64,000 bases of DNA from Heterobilharzia americana (GCA_944470555.2 OX104130.1:50749491-50813490); one strand, 5' to 3'; numbered from the stretch's first letter, positions 60,701 to 62,605 are shown. The notes: generated from the letters alone by a model not told the origin. Numbers and translations are program-made.

Positions 60701-62605
60701 TAAATTAAATTTTTCCCCTTCAATTTGTTTTAATCATTTAAATATATCTTTTGAACGTACCATATACCCTTGCAGATTTTAAAAATGTTTTCAACTCGGC
60801 GTTTCTCGAGTTAATAACAAAATAGAGAAAAAAATTTCACGTTACATATAAGTTAAATTTTCAGTACGCAACAGTACGTCATATTTCTATCCCTCGGGTG
60901 CTTAGTTTGAGTTGCAGATTCTTGTACTGGCTGAATGAACCGCCACCATCGCCTTTCTGTTGATTCTTCATTATGAACTGGACGCTAATCCAAAACCAGC
61001 TGGTTATTTCATATTATTGTCTTGAATACTTTTATCATTAACGTCATTCAGATGCAATAACCATTTCATCTGAAAATATTGTTCTGGCAGTGACTTTGTC
61101 TAAAAATCACATGCTGAGAATCCCATGCTGTATCATGCGTATCGTTTGGAATGAAGCGATTATTATTATTATTATTATAAAAAATGTTTCCATTTTGGTA
61201 CGCTTAGGTGCTTTTTAAATTATGTAGGCAGGTTGTTGCGTAACAGATGTTCATCTTCAAGCTGCGAAGATGTGGTGTGTTTAGCACTTATTTTGAACAC
61301 TATATAAGTTCATTTATTGTAAGGACAAAAAGTTACAGATAAGTGAAACTTATGGTCTCTTCAGTCTTTTTTAGTGGTCGGGTAAAATCATGCCGTTGGC
61401 GTACATTCAACTAATAACCTTATGATTAAGAAACTGTAAAGAAAGAAATGAGCCTATTAACCTCGTGCACTGTCAGTAGTAGACAATGAACCACGCCTGT
61501 TACGCGAAGACTAATCATATTATCCGGCTGCGTAAAGCTCGGTAGGTGGAACGGGACTCGAAACCCGTAACTAACTAATTGAAAGTCAACTCCTCAAACC
61601 AATGAACTATAGCTCCTTAGGGAACTATATTCTTCAGCTTCTGTTATTGTGAACGAAATATTTCCCACTCCTAAACGTAATCTTTAATGCTTACTTTGAA
61701 TTACTATTCCTATACTAAGTGACAAATAATCTTCACTTTCATCTTCTATTAATTATATTTCATGGTGAAGTTTTTTCAACATAAAATTTATATATAGGGC
61801 TGAGAATCGTTTATCGATCTGCACCAAAACTATCTTACTGGGTAAAAAAACTTGGAGAAACCAGATCATGATATGTGTTGTGTGAGAAAAAATCTTGATG
61901 TCATAAAAATGAAGAAACGTCTTGCTAGAGTCCTTGTCTGAGGAGTTCCATACTAGGACGAAACAGGTGTTTTGTGGTCCTATGTTTTCCATAGCTCTCC
62001 AAATGATGTCATTCTGCAATGAATACTAACATATAATCACAAACTGTTTTCATCTTCTAATCTGGCTACTCTGAGTTTTTAACCAGTCTACTCATATGCT
62101 TAGTACGATCATTATGATGTTTCTCTGATGGACATTCTTTCTTAGTACTGACTTGGTCAACCTCACAGGCAACAGTCTCGTTTAATAACTTTTGCAAATC
62201 TACTTTATATAAAAATATTGTAATTTGACAGTTGAAGTTTTCTTTTTATTTCTAATAGGATGACATTTTAGCCGATCGTCAAGTGGGTGTATGTGATGTT
62301 AGACCTGCTAACTTAAGTCGATTATGGCGTTTGACCAGTGTATTACCACCACCATTACTATCGAATACTCGTTCTATTAGCGATTTGAACAATATTGAAC
62401 AACATCAACAAACGTTATTTAGAATAGAATCTCAAACTGGTCGATTATATTCATCCAAACCTTTGAATTATGAAATTCAGTCTGCATATGAATTGATTGT
62501 CGAGCTGCATACAGTAATGTATAATGTTGCCATTATTATACGTACAGATGTGAAAATTGAATTAATCGATGTGAACGACTGTTCACCGTATTTCGATTCG
62601 TCTCT
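7184..62605 (+). CDS. Cadherin-repeat adhesion receptor gene (protocadherin/Fat/Dachsous-like), 12 internal exons, partial at both ends
   Basis: Twelve exons (7184-7717, 9542-9909, 22389-22725, 26180-26660, 39163-39283, 40610-40738, 46642-46833, 49840-50274, 54251-54503, 55853-56016, 59645-60040, 62259-62605) join in phase through GT/AG junctions. They give about 1,250 residues of tandem cadherin (EC) repeats. Linker motifs recur: DVNDNPP, DVNDSPP, DINDFRP, DVNDVQP, DFNDNPP, DINDNRP, DVNDCSP. So do LDRE-type motifs (LDRETKGHY, LDRETTKNF, LDFETVREY, LDRETKSQY). In known cadherins these bind calcium between extracellular domains and mediate cell-cell adhesion at the plasma membrane. No signal peptide, membrane span or cytoplasmic tail is present, so both ends of the protein lie outside the traced exons. 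Introns run from 1.3 to 12.5 kb and hold most of the window's transposons. The subfamily cannot be fixed from EC repeats alone. One exon has a frame break. Confidence 0.92.
7718..8580. other. Intron 1, 5' part: nothing recognised
   Basis: AT-rich intron sequence after the exon 1 donor. No repeat family or coding signal was recognised before the SINE-like element at about 8.7 kb. Confidence 0.5.
8700..8935 (+). repeat. Third tRNA-headed SINE-like repeat with a hammerhead-like core
   Basis: A B-box-like GGGTTCGAATCTC lies at about 8790. About 50 bp later comes CTGACGAG (8842-8849), a short stem candidate, then CGAAAC (8862-8867) and the palindrome CCTAGATCTAGG. The whole order is repeated at 34.84-34.98 kb, including CCTTGCTGACGAGTGCCA and ATCGCCTCCA. 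The layout (pol III head, then hammerhead-like core) is the same as in the other SINE families here, but helix I pairing is not evident. Confidence 0.45.
8936..9541. other. Intron 1, 3' part: nothing recognised
   Basis: AT-rich intron leading to the exon 2 acceptor. Confidence 0.4.
9542..9909 (+). CDS. Cadherin gene exon 2
   Basis: 368 bp, enters in phase 0 and leaves with two bases (AG) of a split codon. The acceptor is atataag at 9535-9541 and the donor gtaagt at 9910. It completes the EC begun in exon 1 (VHYYLVGGDGAEHFTIDEND, then GLLRV and a FFLHVEAIDNHKP strand). The EC end is degenerate: it has no DxNDN linker, only a VRSVHTVREPKT stretch. It then starts the next repeat with VEVEEHYAGSELLKL and SPVGTIY. 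The split AG completes with G from 22389 to give Arg, so the junction reads GTIYRFITLTPHSGIYV, a normal EC core. Confidence 0.92.
9910..10664. other. Intron 2, first part: nothing firm
   Basis: No repeat was recognised. A short frame near 10168-10253 with a cadherin-like look was considered and rejected, because its phase does not fit and the direct exon 2-exon 3 join is already a normal EC. Confidence 0.4.
10665..11260 (+). mobile_element. Family B non-LTR retrotransposon, 3' end relic
   Basis: Reads SNVEVRRRVLNRKEKSIAEV, VNLSRMRWFLHVLLMPSHHL, GLGWKRVQGGQRMWHQSM and GTSGWVLLVTWLEIGHNGAD. These are the decayed C-terminal blocks of the family B polymerase (VRRRVLxxxxKSxxEVVxLxRxRWLGHVLRM). 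The 3' UTR follows with CTTGAGCCTATGCACC and GAGGTTCTACCTTGATTTT. At least one frameshift lies near 10920. Confidence 0.7.
11261..11739. other. Intron 2: nothing recognised
   Basis: AT-rich spacer between the family B relic and a SINE. Confidence 0.4.
11740..11893 (-). repeat. tRNA-headed SINE (second family), minus strand
   Basis: Minus strand: TTGTAGCTCATTGG (A-box-like), GAGTTCGAACACCG (B-box-like), CCACCTACTGAGGTTTGG, CACAACAGGTGCGGCTTG, TTGCCTTCTG. Same family as 5.9, 23.6, 25.0 and 28.6 kb. Confidence 0.7.
11975..15276 (+). mobile_element. RTE-clade (SR2-like) non-LTR retrotransposon, near full length, multiply frameshifted
   Basis: About 3.3 kb. A GC-richer leader (from about 11980) is followed by an apurinic-endonuclease domain (WTWNVRTMFEPGKAAQI; IIQCYAPTNN; a damaged MNAKLG). 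Reverse transcriptase follows: LLKCGKAAGPDGIPPEAL, LNFIDFEKAFDSVDREVIWK, YYGVPQTFIRLI, TGVKQGCLLSPMIF, VVDWIMQ, then SFTYLGITVS. The pieces lie in different frames (about 12136-12426, 12318-12656, 12653-12853, 12958-13500, 13575-13820, 13691-14272, 14269-14451, 14321-14470, 14448-14702), so the copy is dead. The catalytic YADD box reads FADG. It ends in an (ATA/TAA) tract at 15240-15276, typical of RTE 3' ends. It lies in cadherin intron 2 in the sense direction. Confidence 0.85.
15240..15276 (+). repeat. TAA/ATA microsatellite tail of the RTE element
   Basis: An imperfect TAA trinucleotide run directly follows the retrotransposon's last recognisable sequence (ACCCAAGGGACTAAT). The minus-strand RTE copies end the same way, at 17823-17835 and about 57833-57848, supporting this as the element's own 3' terminus. 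Confidence 0.8.
15300..15700 (+). repeat. SM-alpha-like SINE relic(s)
   Basis: Contains the blocks that mark SM-alpha-like copies elsewhere in the window: GATCGATCAGTTCACTCCAG with TAATAACGG (15498-15530), and an A-box-like ATGGCTATGGTACCTC (15574). CGCTCTGGCATTTGACG and a B-box-like GAGTTCAAGTTTC (15632) follow. The hammerhead region downstream is not recognisable. Confidence 0.5.
15701..17599. other. Intron 2: AT-rich, no feature recognised
   Basis: One open frame of 77 codons (16408-16641) has no recognisable motif and is not called. A short CAT/CAT repeat (CATCATCATCATCGTC) lies near 17137. Confidence 0.4.
17600..17822 (+). mobile_element. Family B 3' relic, left half, split by an RTE insertion
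   Basis: Matches 4990-5200 block by block (GGAGAACATCTGAAGACTTC versus AGAACACCAGAAGACTTC, GTGTAGAGTTT, GATTGGTCCACCGG versus TCTATCGGCCACCG). The match stops at the RTE element's tail at 17823 and resumes at 20227, showing that the RTE inserted into this older relic. Confidence 0.7.
17823..20226 (-). mobile_element. RTE-clade (SR2-like) retrotransposon, 5'-truncated, inverted relative to the gene
   Basis: About 2.4 kb of the same family as the copy at 12.0-15.3 kb, in the opposite orientation. On the minus strand the pieces, in order, are FKFNT near 20215, ETCTTSSARKKK, AAEVRNPIKLLKSRKAAGPD-type sequence near 19550, KAYLVKLKKHGDISLCNNWR, IIEQSIESQSTLYLNL near 19120, and the 3' end at 17823 with a short TAA-type tail. 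Frame breaks and stops are frequent. It starts inside the region between endonuclease and reverse transcriptase, a 5' truncation as usual for target-primed insertion. A 7-bp duplication GGCTACT flanks it (17816-17822 and 20227-20233). Confidence 0.85.
20227..20650 (+). mobile_element. Family B 3' relic, right half, after the RTE insertion
   Basis: Resumes the match to 5205-5440: TATTAATTGAAGTG, AATGTGGGTAAGTGTAAG, GGTGACCATTTTGA, GAGAATCTGACT, then TTCGGTGTTGTGGTGTG. It begins with GGCTACT, the second copy of the target-site duplication. Confidence 0.7.
20651..21780. other. Intron 2: AT-rich, nothing recognised
   Basis: No coding or repeat signal beyond short A/T runs. Confidence 0.4.
21781..22075 (-). 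repeat. SM-alpha-like SINE with hammerhead relic, minus strand
   Basis: Minus strand: a block with GACCGAATTGATCGGTCTG, a tRNA-like GTGGCTATCGTGACCTAGTGG with GTTTACTAGGAAGCAGG, then the hammerhead region CATCCAGCTGATGAG and GCGCGTCCTGGATTCCACTG. From memory this matches the schistosome SM-alpha hammerhead sequence. Similar copies lie at 38.2-38.7, 53.2 and 54.9-55.1 kb. Confidence 0.75.
21793..21837 (-). ncRNA. Hammerhead ribozyme relic (SM-alpha type)
   Basis: Minus strand: ATCCAG (helix I), CTGATGAG core, TCC of helix II, then a damaged right half where GGACGAAAC should be (it reads AGAATAAAAA). GCGCGTC (cleavage site) and CTGGAT (helix I partner) follow. Helix I is a perfect 6 bp. The loss of the GAAA core should abolish cleavage. 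Confidence 0.7.
22389..22725 (+). CDS. Cadherin gene exon 3
   Basis: 337 bp. The first base completes the codon split across a 12.5-kb intron, and the exon leaves in phase 0. The acceptor is cctgtag at 22382-22388 and the donor gtaagt at 22726. It encodes the second half of an EC (LTPHSGIYVHPLTGSVF, LDRETTKNF, ILVRDAQNHVG, LDINDFRPQF). The start of the next EC follows (YYVAFCVGSGSSF), with a Ser/Asn-rich insert before KSLNQFK. The last codon joins VTAVDKDEG in exon 4, which supplies the DxD calcium motif. Confidence 0.92.
22726..23504. other. Intron 3, first part: nothing recognised
   Basis: AT-rich intron with a short GTGTGTGTGTG run near 23010. Confidence 0.4.
23505..23690 (+). repeat. tRNA-headed SINE (second family)
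   Basis: ACTGTGGCTCTTTGG (A-box-like), GTCATGGGTTCGAGTCC (B-box-like), AGGACCCAGTTAGTATCATC, TCACACAATGCGTG, CTCACTGCCTATTCCACG, ATGCACAAGG. All blocks appear in the same order as in the other family copies. Confidence 0.75.
23735..24974. other. Intron 3: AT-rich, nothing recognised
   Basis: Contains T and A homopolymer runs (for example near 23811 and 24270). No coding or repeat homology was seen. Confidence 0.4.
24975..25130 (+). repeat. tRNA-headed SINE (second family)
   Basis: AGAGCTGTGGTCTATGAGG (A-box-like), CGCGGGTTCGAACCCC (good B box), CCAGCTGGGAAGTATTATT, ATAGAATAGGTGTGGC, TTGCCTACTGCAAGAATG, GCGCAAGG. It has the best-preserved B box of this family in the window. Confidence 0.75.
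25131..26179. other. Intron 3, last part: nothing recognised
   Basis: AT-rich intron ending in the exon 4 acceptor. Confidence 0.4.
26180..26660 (+). CDS. Cadherin gene exon 4
   Basis: 481 bp, enters in phase 0 and leaves with one base (G). The acceptor is tttcag at 26174-26179 and the donor gtaaac at 26661. It begins VTAVDKDEGINGTVVYSL, a textbook EC A-D-x-D strand with Asn-Gly. It continues through LLSINSTSGHVYLL and AAIDGGGLSSTATV. The EC ends atypically with VAENGPQF in place of DxNDNxPxF. The next EC starts ANLYSASILESAAIGEAVTS and contains an insert of about 25 residues (SIKLAPTWHG onward) before FALEFNTG. The trailing G pairs with GT of exon 5 to complete NTGVIRV. Confidence 0.92.
26661..28547. 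other. Intron 4, first part: T-rich, nothing recognised
   Basis: Several open frames of 60-84 codons between 27440 and 28490 are rich in Phe/Leu/Ser because the strand is T-rich. None has a recognisable motif, and none is called. Confidence 0.4.
28548..28725 (+). repeat. tRNA-headed SINE (second family)
   Basis: GAGCTGTGGCTCAGTGGTTC (A box), ATCATAGGTTCCTTTC (damaged B box), CCACCTACCAGGGTTTGG, GGTAGCATCACTAACCC, TCACACAATAGGTGTGGG, TTGCCTACTG, GCTCAAGG. It carries the best A box of the family in the window. Confidence 0.75.
28740..30652. other. Intron 4: AT-rich, nothing recognised
   Basis: No coding homology. The open frames at 29343-29700 and 30394-30750 lack motifs; the latter only reads through the TA repeat. 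Confidence 0.4.
30653..30710. repeat. (TA)29 dinucleotide microsatellite
   Basis: 58 bp of uninterrupted TA. The length makes it a likely polymorphic locus and a possible assembly weak point. Confidence 0.95.
30711..31860. other. Intron 4: AT-rich, short trinucleotide run
   Basis: An imperfect TAA/AAT run lies at about 31015-31065. Otherwise nothing was recognised. Confidence 0.4.
31861..32918. repeat. Unclassified block of about 1 kb flanked by direct repeats of about 75 bp
   Basis: The sequences at 31861-31937 and 32841-32918 are similar (ATTGGATATGGTATTTGATT versus ATTGGATATACTATTTGATT, ATGACTTGT, AATCCTGGCTAAC versus AATCCGGGCTAAC) and lie 980 bp apart. The interior (about 32000-32830) is GC-richer than the surrounding intron and has no recognised coding motif on either strand. 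It could be a decayed mobile element with terminal repeats, or an old tandem duplication. Confidence 0.45.
32919..34194. other. Intron 4: AT-rich, nothing recognised
   Basis: No coding or repeat signal was recognised. Confidence 0.4.
34195..34440 (+). mobile_element. Family B retrotransposon fragment
   Basis: Reads GRVYCAAVLSIVVYGRETWP, then LKKQEM, and in another frame VSSQHCPCIV. This corresponds to the family B region GRVYxAAVxSVLLYGxETWPL preceding VRRRV. A frameshift falls near 34290. Neither the 5' part nor the 3' end was recognised. Confidence 0.6.
34690..34760 (+). repeat. Third SINE family, 3' fragment
   Basis: TTCTTGGGCTTCCTGTTGAC with TTTCAACCAACTTACGTC matches the 3' end of the copies at 8.87-8.91 and 34.95-34.98 kb. 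Confidence 0.4.
34830..34990 (+). repeat. Third SINE-like repeat with hammerhead-like core
   Basis: B-box-like GAGTTCGAATCTCTC (34859), CACCTTGCTGACGAGTGCCA with CTGACGAG at 34913-34920, ATGAAAT at 34932-34938, GGGTGTCCTGTTGATCGCC. The potential stem II GTGC/GCAT pairs with one wobble. In the 8.8-kb copy the same arm reads GCTC. Both fit an ancestral GUGC/GCAC stem. Confidence 0.45.
35000..38239. other. Intron 4: pyrimidine-rich, nothing recognised
   Basis: Between about 35620 and 37200 the + strand is strongly T/C-rich, which gives spurious Phe/Leu/Ser-rich open frames. No motifs or repeats were identified. Confidence 0.4.
38240..38510 (-). repeat. SM-alpha-like SINE with hammerhead relic, minus strand
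   Basis: Minus strand: tRNA-like TTGTGACTCGGTAGTCTAGG, B-box-like TGGATTCGGGTC, then TTGACAAGTCCCAAAT, AAGACGAAACGCATGTCC (hammerhead right half intact). The left core CTGATGAG has become TTGACAAG, so the ribozyme should be dead. The core region is about 38275-38320. Confidence 0.65.
38511..38715 (-). repeat. SM-alpha-like SINE fragment with hammerhead relic, minus strand
   Basis: Minus strand: ATAGGACGAAACCCATGTCC and TAGATTGCACTCCAG (38581-38620), plus GACCGAATTGATCGGTTTGC (38663-38682), a block shared with the 21.8-kb copy. The CTGATGAG half is lost. Confidence 0.6.
38720..39162. other. Intron 4, last part: nothing recognised
   Basis: Ends in the exon 5 acceptor. Confidence 0.4.
39163..39283 (+). 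CDS. Cadherin gene exon 5, with a one-base frame break
   Basis: 121 bp after acceptor ttccag (39157-39162), ending at donor gtaagt (39284). The frame from exon 4 reads GVIRVSDRLDYESSSHYLL, then LLEVIDTQTSSQLA, and stops at TAA (39261-39263). One base further along, the frame GTA AAT CTT TTA reads VNLLINIT. That is exactly the expected last EC strand, and it runs in phase 0 into DVNDVQPAF of exon 6. The exon is therefore one base short, about 39258-39260. This is either an assembly error or a real disabling indel. All neighbouring exons are intact, which favours sequence error. Confidence 0.85.
39284..40609. other. Intron 5: nothing recognised
   Basis: AT-rich with short poly-A/T runs; ends in the exon 6 acceptor. 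Confidence 0.4.
40610..40738 (+). CDS. Cadherin gene exon 6
   Basis: 129 bp, phase 0 at both ends, 43 residues. The acceptor is tgtatag at 40603-40609 and the donor gtaagt at 40739. It encodes the calcium linker DVNDVQPAF and the first half of the next EC: SLHEYSVHIPENVPIGHRIL, then LKAYDPDSGYGGQ. HIPENVPIG and AYDPDSG match the conserved xExxPxG and AxDxD positions of EC domains. It is too short to stand out as an open frame and was found by following the phase and the split EC motif from exon 5 to exon 7. Confidence 0.93.
40739..41799. other. Intron 6, first part: nothing recognised
   Basis: AT-rich intron. Open frames at 40909-41291 lack motifs. Confidence 0.4.
41800..41955 (-). repeat. 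Hammerhead SINE, minus strand, left arm of a fold-back pair
   Basis: Minus strand: B-box-like CCTGGGTTCGATCTTGG, then GGCGGGATCATAGG, CTGATGAGTCCCATACTAGG, ACGAAACAGC, and the 3' end ACTGATGGCAGTCCATGG. It is followed on the + strand by the 3' end of a second copy (41956-42055), giving an inverted pair with heads inward. Confidence 0.7.
41846..41891 (-). ncRNA. Hammerhead ribozyme sequence, core intact, cleavage site and helix I damaged
   Basis: Minus strand: CTGATGA, stem II GTCC/GGAC with loop CATACTA, GAAA, then CAGCTAT where other copies read CAGCTGTC. The two catalytic core strands are perfect. The cleavage triplet is altered (ATT in place of GTC), and helix I pairs poorly because the left strand reads TTCGTTG rather than GCACTG. 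Confidence 0.65.
41956..42055 (+). repeat. Hammerhead SINE 3' end, right arm of a fold-back pair
   Basis: GTCTAGTGCTCCCACG, AAGGTTTCTCCAACTGATAT, CAGTTCATGGTGAGTACCAC match the 3' third of the SINE at 62.8 kb, after the hammerhead cleavage position. Confidence 0.6.
42056..43217. other. Intron 6: nothing recognised
   Basis: AT-rich intron; no repeat or coding signal. Confidence 0.4.
43240..44200 (+). mobile_element. Family B non-LTR retrotransposon, 3' part, left arm of a large inverted repeat
   Basis: Reads NLSTFGMRFVNVKRKMMLHD, WSTTTHSSTIGSEVTECIDH, FTYVRSC, then after a frame break HIEGRRRVPRKIGKSVDEVV, ELESLRWLGHVVRKSSHCLP. Next come the DMA/QNRSQW-like end and a 3' UTR to about 44200. 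It is nearly identical to the minus-strand copy at 47.2-48.2 kb, including shared frame breaks, so the two derive from one already damaged copy. Confidence 0.8.
44800..45020 (+). repeat. Hammerhead SINE, decayed copy
   Basis: GCAGCCCAGTGGCCAAATG (A-box-like), AACCTGAAGGTCCTGGGTTC (B-box start), ACGAGGTCACAGGTGCGCAC, then a decayed hammerhead at 44929-44970 (CTGTTGAAGAGTC in place of CTGCTGAGGAGTC, but TAGGACGAAAC kept). The 3' end is TTGACTGATTTCAGTCCATG. Confidence 0.65.
45021..46641. other. Intron 6, last part: nothing recognised
   Basis: AT-rich intron ending in the exon 7 acceptor. Confidence 0.4.
46642..46833 (+). CDS. Cadherin gene exon 7
   Basis: 192 bp, phase 0 at both ends, 64 residues. 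The acceptor is ctatag at 46636-46641 and the donor gtaagt at 46834. It completes the EC of exon 6: IRYSLELYS, FECDPQTGDIFVAKQLDFET, REYLFWAIASDQSS. Its last strand RVPLH joins IQILDFNDNPP of exon 8. The exon sits between two near-identical inverted family B retrotransposon copies (43.2-44.2 kb and 47.2-48.2 kb). Confidence 0.93.
47190..49300 (-). mobile_element. Family B non-LTR retrotransposon, minus strand, longest copy
   Basis: On the minus strand from about 49300: an endonuclease relic with NSDDDKDEFYEKL and IVIMAGNFNAQ (48798-48762), where GNFNAQ corresponds to the catalytic GDFNAx motif of apurinic endonucleases. Most of the polymerase is missing or unreadable. Then come PVDLEYANNTTLLRENDAKI (48230 region; YANN where YADD is expected), NLSTFGMRFVNVKRKMMLHD, and the same C-terminus and 3' UTR as the copy at 43.24-44.2 kb. 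The jump from endonuclease to YANN in about 500 bp implies a large internal deletion. Confidence 0.75.
49301..49839. other. Intron 7, last part: nothing recognised
   Basis: An open frame at 49322-49552 has no recognised motif and probably belongs to retroelement debris. The stretch ends in the exon 8 acceptor. Confidence 0.4.
49840..50274 (+). CDS. Cadherin gene exon 8
   Basis: 435 bp, phase 0 at both ends, 145 residues. The acceptor is atgttag at 49833-49839 and the donor gtaaga at 50275. It opens with IQILDFNDNPPYF, the calcium linker. An acidic, Gly/Asp-rich insert (HGEDGDGDTSENG) precedes the usual first strands of the next EC. After it come ERSPIGTVILQLSASDPD, INDSLSYSII and FHLGRYDGVLRW. 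A Ser-rich loop (SVSSSLDSSNSVDQ) replaces the LDRE region. The two inserts make this EC longer than the usual length of about 105 residues. Confidence 0.92.
50275..51637. other. Intron 8, first part: nothing recognised
   Basis: AT-rich intron; no coding or repeat signal. Confidence 0.4.
51638..51856 (-). repeat. Hammerhead SINE, minus strand, left arm of a long palindrome
   Basis: A complete SINE on the minus strand: GACCCAGTGGCTCAATGGT (A box TGGCTCAATGG), GGTTCGATCCC-type B box, GGGTGCGCACTG, hammerhead, then 3' end CCAACTGATGTCAGTCTACG and ATGAATAACAAC. It pairs with 51889-52104 across a 32-nt spacer. The arms have only a few differences. Confidence 0.9.
51692..51737 (-). ncRNA. Type I hammerhead ribozyme, core intact
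   Basis: Minus strand, in order: GCACTG (helix I, 5' strand), CTGAGGA (conserved CUGANGA with N7=G), helix II GTCC/GGAC with loop CATACTA, GAAA, CAGCTG, TC (cleavage after GTC), CAGTGC (helix I, 3' strand). Helix I is 6 perfect base pairs and helix II is 4. Helix III is the palindrome ACAGCTGT: a 2-bp stem with a 4-nt loop within one RNA, or a longer duplex between two RNAs. Self-cleavage is an inference from these matches. Confidence 0.85.
51889..52104 (+). repeat. Hammerhead SINE, right arm of the palindrome
   Basis: A complete SINE on the + strand: AGAAGTTGGAAATATGGAGC start, CCCAGTGGCTCAATGGTGAC (A box), GTTGGTTCGATCCCTGGC (B box), GTGGGTGCGCACGG, hammerhead region, 3' end CCAACTGATGTCAGTCTACG. 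Near-identical to the left arm and to the copy at 62.7-62.9 kb. Confidence 0.9.
52005..52050 (+). ncRNA. Hammerhead ribozyme, core mutated
   Basis: GCACGG, CTGAGGA, GTCC/GGAC stem, GGAA in place of GAAA, CAGCTGTC, CAGTGC. The change in the GAAA core strand should inactivate it, and helix I has one mismatch. Its partner arm keeps the intact form. Confidence 0.75.
52105..53195. other. Intron 8: AT-rich, weak repeat relics
   Basis: A third-SINE-like 3' fragment is possible at 52555-52600 (TTCTGTTGACTACTTCAAAC). A weak hammerhead-like string lies on the minus strand at 52864-52908. Neither is secure. Confidence 0.35.
53196..53350 (-). repeat. SM-alpha-like SINE with decayed hammerhead, minus strand
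   Basis: Minus strand: CTTGTGCCCCGATGGCCAAA (tRNA-like head), CATCCAAATGATGAGTCCTA, GATGAAGTGCGCATTTTGAA, TTCACCGCTAG. Both halves of the hammerhead can be recognised, but the core GAAAC reads GAAGT. Confidence 0.6.
53351..54250. other. Intron 8, last part: pyrimidine-rich, nothing recognised
   Basis: T/C-rich on the + strand; ends in the exon 9 acceptor. Confidence 0.4.
54251..54503 (+). CDS. Cadherin gene exon 9
   Basis: 253 bp, enters in phase 0 and leaves with one base (G). The acceptor is tattattag at 54242-54250 and the donor gtaaga at 54504. It begins VEVTDGLHSSTCDVIVNL, closing the previous EC. The linker is divergent (EPSNWDSPRF instead of DxNDNxPxF). The next EC starts LPKYEWWEISELTTVGSIV and includes GRIAYDIVGGYGQEWFSIDA. 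The split Gly codon joins GTIRLAQPLDRET of exon 10. Confidence 0.92.
54890..55145 (+). repeat. SM-alpha-like SINE with decayed hammerhead
   Basis: GGTCAGTGATCAATGACGGT near the start, then ACCATGGCTCGGCGATCTAG (A-box-like), GACGCTCTGGCGTTTGAAAT, GAAGTTCGAAGTCCCAG (B-box-like). The hammerhead region is at 55071-55116: ATCCAGCCGACGAGTCCCGA, AAGATGAAATGCGCATC, then TTGATTCCACTGCTAGC. Two core changes (CTGATGAG to CCGACGAG) should inactivate it. Confidence 0.7.
55146..55852. other. Intron 9, last part: nothing recognised
   Basis: A short GTGTGTGTGTG run lies near 55491. The stretch ends in the exon 10 acceptor. Confidence 0.4.
55853..56016 (+). CDS. Cadherin gene exon 10
   Basis: 164 bp, starts with two bases completing Gly and leaves in phase 0. 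The acceptor is ccttatag at 55845-55852. The donor is gttagt at 56017, weaker than the gtaagt used by most exons. It encodes TIRLAQPLDRETKSQYSLL, IRAKDGGDLMDYMKLDI, VKDINDNRPVFTQVNYE: the second half of an EC with canonical LDRET and DINDN motifs. The open frame continues about 85 bp into the intron without cadherin features. Confidence 0.9.
56017..57832. other. Intron 10, first part: weak SINE relic only
   Basis: ATAAGTTATCCATTTAGTCA at about 56694 resembles the tRNA-like head of the SM-alpha-like copies read in reverse (compare 53320 and 21855). Nothing else was recognised. Confidence 0.35.
57833..58076 (-). mobile_element. RTE-clade 3' end fragment
   Basis: About 240 bp on the minus strand, matching the last part of the element at 15000-15276 and at 17823-18060. 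Shared blocks include CTTCAGTAGCACGTC, CCTCCATGTCACCCT and CACTCGAGGGCCTGA, read on the + strand. A TTA/TAT trinucleotide tract lies at the 3' terminus of the element. It is severely 5'-truncated. Confidence 0.8.
58077..58654. other. Intron 10: nothing firm
   Basis: CCACCATGGACTGACATGAG at about 58476 is a short hammerhead-SINE 3'-end relic on the minus strand. Confidence 0.35.
58655..58790 (+). repeat. tRNA-headed SINE (second family), decayed
   Basis: TTTGGCTTAAGC (decayed A box), CTTAAGTTCAAATTCC (decayed B box), CTCGGTAATATCATACACAC, TAGATGTGGCTTATAGCC and TATTGG follow the family order seen at 25.0 and 28.6 kb. Confidence 0.55.
58791..59644. other. Intron 10, last part: nothing recognised
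   Basis: GTCATGAGTTCGAACCC at about 59021 is a B-box-like string in a decayed SINE context. Otherwise AT-rich. Confidence 0.35.
59645..60040 (+). CDS. Cadherin gene exon 11
   Basis: 396 bp, phase 0 at both ends, 132 residues. The acceptor is gctctag at 59638-59644, chosen over the nearer tag at 59668-59670 because only the former continues the phase from exon 10. The junction reads QVNYE then LTLLPSM. The EC contains TLPLQLKAYDADAEENAHLV, YRIFYPPNP, RFSIDSTTGTLIL and LLVEACDSPVYADS. A CDS/VVLC pair may form a disulphide. The domain ends without a DxNDN motif, in SSIVLPE. The donor is gtaatt at 60041. Confidence 0.9.
60041..61484. other. Intron 11, first part: nothing recognised
   Basis: An ATT run lies near 61160. 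No coding or repeat homology was seen. Confidence 0.4.
61485..61618 (-). repeat. tRNA-headed SINE (second family), minus strand
   Basis: Minus strand: GAGCTATAGTTCATTGG (A-box-like), CGGGTTTCGAGTCCC (B-box-like), TTCCACCTACCGAGCTTTAC. Same block order as the other family copies. Confidence 0.65.
61920..62030 (+). repeat. Hammerhead SINE, 5'-truncated copy
   Basis: Contains TGTCTGAGGAGTTCCATACT and AGGACGAAAC (61938-61965), then a 3' end with CTCCAAATGATGTCATTCTG and CAATGAATACTAAC. The hammerhead core strands and a wobble-containing stem II are kept. The cleavage region reads AGGTGTTTT and helix I is lost. Confidence 0.6.
62259..62605 (+). CDS. Cadherin gene exon 12 (last exon seen)
   Basis: 347 bp, enters in phase 0 and leaves with two bases. 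The acceptor is ctaatag at 62252-62258 and the donor gtaagt at 62606. It encodes a divergent EC: a long first half with few canonical features (VCDVRPANLSRLWRL, PPPLL, a Gln/His-rich IEQHQQ). Recognisable later strands follow (LFRIESQTGRLYSSKPLNYE, YELIVELH, VKIELIDVNDCSPYFDSS). The next exon must lie beyond 64000, since no in-phase EC sequence was found in 62606-64000. Confidence 0.88.
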
